Shown here in pieces: positions 4,911 to 6,982 of a stretch of DNA of 6,982 nucleotides (within the stretch, counting starts at the first letter, position 1; every line of letters starts with the position of its first letter). A program made the position numbers and the translations under genes. Source of the stretch: Sphingomonas bacterium (GTDB lineage Bacteria; Pseudomonadota; Alphaproteobacteria; Sphingomonadales; Sphingomonadaceae); assembly GCA_026785645.1 (NCBI GenBank), contig JAJAZM010000040.1, positions 1 through 6,982 on the forward strand, read 5' to 3'. A model generated the notes under the pieces. It worked only from the letters and a program-made list of their open reading frames with translations, was not told the DNA's origin and did no database searches.

Positions 4911-5966
4911 ATGAAACTCATCGGTTGGGCACTTGCCCTTTCAGCAGCGATCATGACACCGGCGATGGCGGCGGCTCCGCAAGTCACCACGACCGCTACG
5001 GCAGCTGCGCAAATTTCAGCGCCAGGCGCGGCCGGGGTTGCCGATCCGGCAACGGTCGCGGCGCCTGCCGCTGCTTCGGTGCAGGCCTTTCCGGCGACCG
5101 CCCCGACGCCAGGCGTCGGTATGCCCGGTGGCCGACTCGGGCTTCAGGACCAATTCACCGAACTTGGCCAGCGAGCCGCCAGTTTCCATAACGGGCCACT
5201 GTTGCTGATGTGCCTGGTGATCAGTGCGTTCGTGCTGTTGCTGCTTGGCTACACCATGTTCCGCTTCCGCCGCGGCGCCAATCCGACGCCGTCGCGCAAC
5301 ACTCATCATACGATGCTCGAAGTGGTGTGGACGCTGGTTCCGGTGCTGGTCCTGGTGGCGATTGCAATCCCCTCGATCCGGCTGCTTGCGGCGCAATATT
5401 CGCCGCCGCCGGCCGACCTGACGATCAAGGTCGTCGGTCACCAATGGTATTGGACCTATCAATATCCCGACAATGGCGGGTTTGAGATCGTGTCGAACCA
5501 GCTGAGGGAAAAGGGCGATCCCGCGCTGAAGCCGGGTGAGCGCTTCCGCACCGACGCGGACGGCCCGATCATGCTCGCCACCGACGAGCGGCTGGTGATC
5601 CCGGCGGGCAAGGTCGTGAAGTTCCTGATCACCTCGGAAGACGTGATCCACGCCTTTGCGGTTCCGGCCTTCTGGACCAAGATGGATGCCGTCCCGGGCC
5701 GCCTCAATCAGGAATGGGTCAAGGTCGACCGCCCGGGAGTCTATTTCGGCCAATGTTCGGAATTGTGCGGCGCCCGCCACGGCTACATGCCGATTGCGGT
5801 CGAAGTGCTTGCCCCAGCCAAGTTCGATGCGTGGCTCGCGTCAAAGGGCGGCACGCCCAAGGGCGCCAAGCCAATCGCCACCCCGGCCGCTGCTGCTACT
5901 GCGCCGGCCGATCCGGCGGCAATCGAGCAGCCTGCCCTCACCCAGCCCGTAACGGCCCAGAATTAA
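4911..5966 (+). CDS. coxB: Cytochrome c oxidase subunit II
   Basis: Subunit II of the aa3-type oxidase; its periplasmic CuA centre takes electrons from cytochrome c and passes them to subunit I. From the ATG at 4911 it has 351 residues. A signal peptide covers about 1-21 (MKLIGWALAL, cleavage near AMA). An Ala/Thr/Pro-rich linker (22-72) follows, then two membrane helices at about 96-116 and 139-159, and the cupredoxin domain with the aromatic GHQWYWTYQYP block (176-186). CuA ligands are all present: His247, Cys282, Glu284, Cys286, His290 and Met293. An Ala/Pro-rich tail (about 314-351) closes the protein. The frame also opens at TTG 4872, but those 13 residues would precede a normal signal peptide and lack a Shine-Dalgarno, so ATG 4911 is preferred; its own site is weak (GGGG at 4902-4905). 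ctaD follows after 18 bases, and the promoter at 4816-4844 drives both. Confidence 0.97.
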   Translation: MKLIGWALALSAAIMTPAMAAAPQVTTTATAAAQISAPGAAGVADPATVAAPAAASVQAFPATAPTPGVGMPGGRLGLQDQFTELGQRAASFHNGPLLLMCLVISAFVLLLLGYTMFRFRRGANPTPSRNTHHTMLEVVWTLVPVLVLVAIAIPSIRLLAAQYSPPPADLTIKVVGHQWYWTYQYPDNGGFEIVSNQLREKGDPALKPGERFRTDADGPIMLATDERLVIPAGKVVKFLITSEDVIHAFAVPAFWTKMDAVPGRLNQEWVKVDRPGVYFGQCSELCGARHGYMPIAVEVLAPAKFDAWLASKGGTPKGAKPIATPAAAATAPADPAAIEQPALTQPVTAQN

Positions 5967-5984
5967 GCGAGACGAGAGACCATC

Positions 5985-6982
5985 ATGAGCACCATTCCCG
6001 CCGACGCTGTCGCGCTCAAGGCTCATGGCAAGGCCCATGGCGAGCCCGATGCGCACGATCATGACGCCAATCACAAGCCGGCGTTCTTCGCGCGCTGGTT
6101 CATGTCGACCAACCACAAGGACATCGGGACGCTGTACCTGATCTTCGCGATCATCGCGGGGATCATCGGCGGCGCCATCTCGGGCATCATGCGCGCCGAA
6201 CTGGCCGAACCGGGGATCCAGATCCTGACCCAGGGCTGGCCGCTTGGCGCCGGGCCCGGCAATTTCGACGCCGCGCTCCACCACTGGAACGTACTGATCA
6301 CCGCCCACGGACTGATCATGGTATTCTTCATGGTCATGCCGGCGATGATCGGCGGCTTCGGCAACTGGTTCGTCCCGCTGATGATCGGCGCGCCCGACAT
6401 GGCCTTCCCGCGGATGAACAACATTTCCTTCTGGCTGCTCGTGCCGGCGTTCATCCTGCTGCTCGGCTCGGCGTTCGTCTCGGGCGGGACCGGCAGTGGC
6501 GCTGGCACCGGCTGGACGGTCTATGCCCCGCTATCGACGATCGGCTCCCAGGGGCCAGCGGTCGACATGGCGATCTTCGCGCTCCATCTGGCGGGCGCCA
6601 GCTCGATCCTCGGCGCGATCAACTTCATCACCACCATCTTCAACATGCGCGCCCCGGGCATGACATTGCACAAGATGCCGTTGTTCGTGTGGTCGATCCT
6701 GGTCACCGTATTCCTGCTGCTGCTCGCGCTGCCGGTGCTGGCCGGGGCAATCACCATGCTGCTCACCGATCGCAACTTCGGCACGTCGTTCTTCGACGCG
6801 GCGGGCGGCGGCGATCCGGTGCTGTACCAGCATCTGTTCTGGTTCTTCGGCCACCCCGAAGTGTACATCATGATCCTGCCCGGCTTCGGTATGGTCAGCC
6901 AGGTGATCGCCACCTTCAGCCGCAAGCCGGTGTTCGGCTATCTCGGCATGGCCTATGCCATGGTCGCGATCGGCGTGGTCGG
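5985..6982 (+). CDS. ctaD: Cytochrome c oxidase subunit I (3' end beyond window)
   Basis: Catalytic subunit of the aa3-type proton-pumping oxidase, which reduces O2 to water at the heme a3-CuB centre in the inner membrane. The window holds the first 332 codons plus two bases; the family is usually about 530-560 residues. MSTNHKDIGTLYLIF (40-54) is the family opening. His108 (TAHG) is a heme a ligand. Asp138, Asn145 and Asn146 (GAPDMAFPRMNN) form the D proton channel. His290 and Tyr294 (GHPEVY) are the CuB ligand and its cross-linked tyrosine, with Glu292 of the channel between them. This makes it an A-type oxidase with a complete D-channel in the visible part; the K-channel lysine lies beyond the edge. 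The first 30 residues form a His/Asp-rich cytoplasmic extension. GAGAG (5974-5978) lies 6 bases before the ATG. The gene is cut only by the window edge, with no sign of damage. Confidence 0.97.
   Translation, partial: MSTIPADAVALKAHGKAHGEPDAHDHDANHKPAFFARWFMSTNHKDIGTLYLIFAIIAGIIGGAISGIMRAELAEPGIQILTQGWPLGAGPGNFDAALHHWNVLITAHGLIMVFFMVMPAMIGGFGNWFVPLMIGAPDMAFPRMNNISFWLLVPAFILLLGSAFVSGGTGSGAGTGWTVYAPLSTIGSQGPAVDMAIFALHLAGASSILGAINFITTIFNMRAPGMTLHKMPLFVWSILVTVFLLLLALPVLAGAITMLLTDRNFGTSFFDAAGGGDPVLYQHLFWFFGHPEVYIMILPGFGMVSQVIATFSRKPVFGYLGMAYAMVAIGVV

Noticed and set aside
5016..5780. Minus-strand open frame (254 codons) antisense to coxB
   Set aside because: The coxB sequence is intact with all CuA ligands; the reverse frame is Arg/His-rich shadow sequence.
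1..6982. Mobile element, CRISPR array, phage or defence system
   Set aside because: No transposase, integrase, terminal inverted repeats, spaced repeats or toxin-antitoxin-like genes are seen; all gene space is filled by housekeeping genes.

Overview
The window looks like a core-chromosome segment of a GC-rich alphaproteobacterium, most probably a sphingomonad. The reasons are the strong G/C bias at third codon positions, an aa3-type cytochrome oxidase with paired coxB-ctaD genes, a gene cluster in the order pyrE-pdxJ-acpS-lepB, and protein sequences that read as alphaproteobacterial. The taxonomic call is inference from recalled family features; no search was run.

Layout. (1) Bases 1-110 hold no convincing gene and carry the leader of rpsU. 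(2) A short plus-strand pair follows: rpsU (ribosomal protein bS21, 111-317) and a membrane-anchored FKBP-type peptidyl-prolyl isomerase (353-904). (3) A tight five-gene minus-strand operon runs from 4751 down to 901: pyrE (pyrimidine synthesis), pdxJ (pyridoxal phosphate synthesis), acpS (acyl carrier protein activation), lepB (signal peptidase I) and an AI-2E/PerM-family membrane protein. Junctions are 4-base overlaps or direct abutment, except for a 55-base pdxJ-acpS spacer. Every gene after pyrE appears to start at GTG or TTG. (4) A divergent control region (4752-4910) contains a good sigma70-type promoter facing coxB, a small palindrome and three copies of a 9-base repeat. (5) coxB (4911-5966) and the 5' two thirds of ctaD (5985 to the window edge) encode subunits II and I of cytochrome c oxidase.

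How the genes work together. The minus-strand operon groups housekeeping enzymes of nucleotide, cofactor and lipid metabolism with protein export. CoxB carries a signal peptide and is itself an exported substrate. CoxB and CtaD form the CuA and heme-copper core of the respiratory oxidase. The operon and the rpsU-FKBP pair converge so tightly that both stop codons lie within one CTAG tetranucleotide.

I see no mobile element, CRISPR array, tRNA or rRNA, and no sign of a novel defence or biosynthetic system. The points of interest are about gene organisation and translation: the run of non-ATG starts, the CTAG double stop, the AI-2E gene placed after lepB, and the coxB/pyrE control region.
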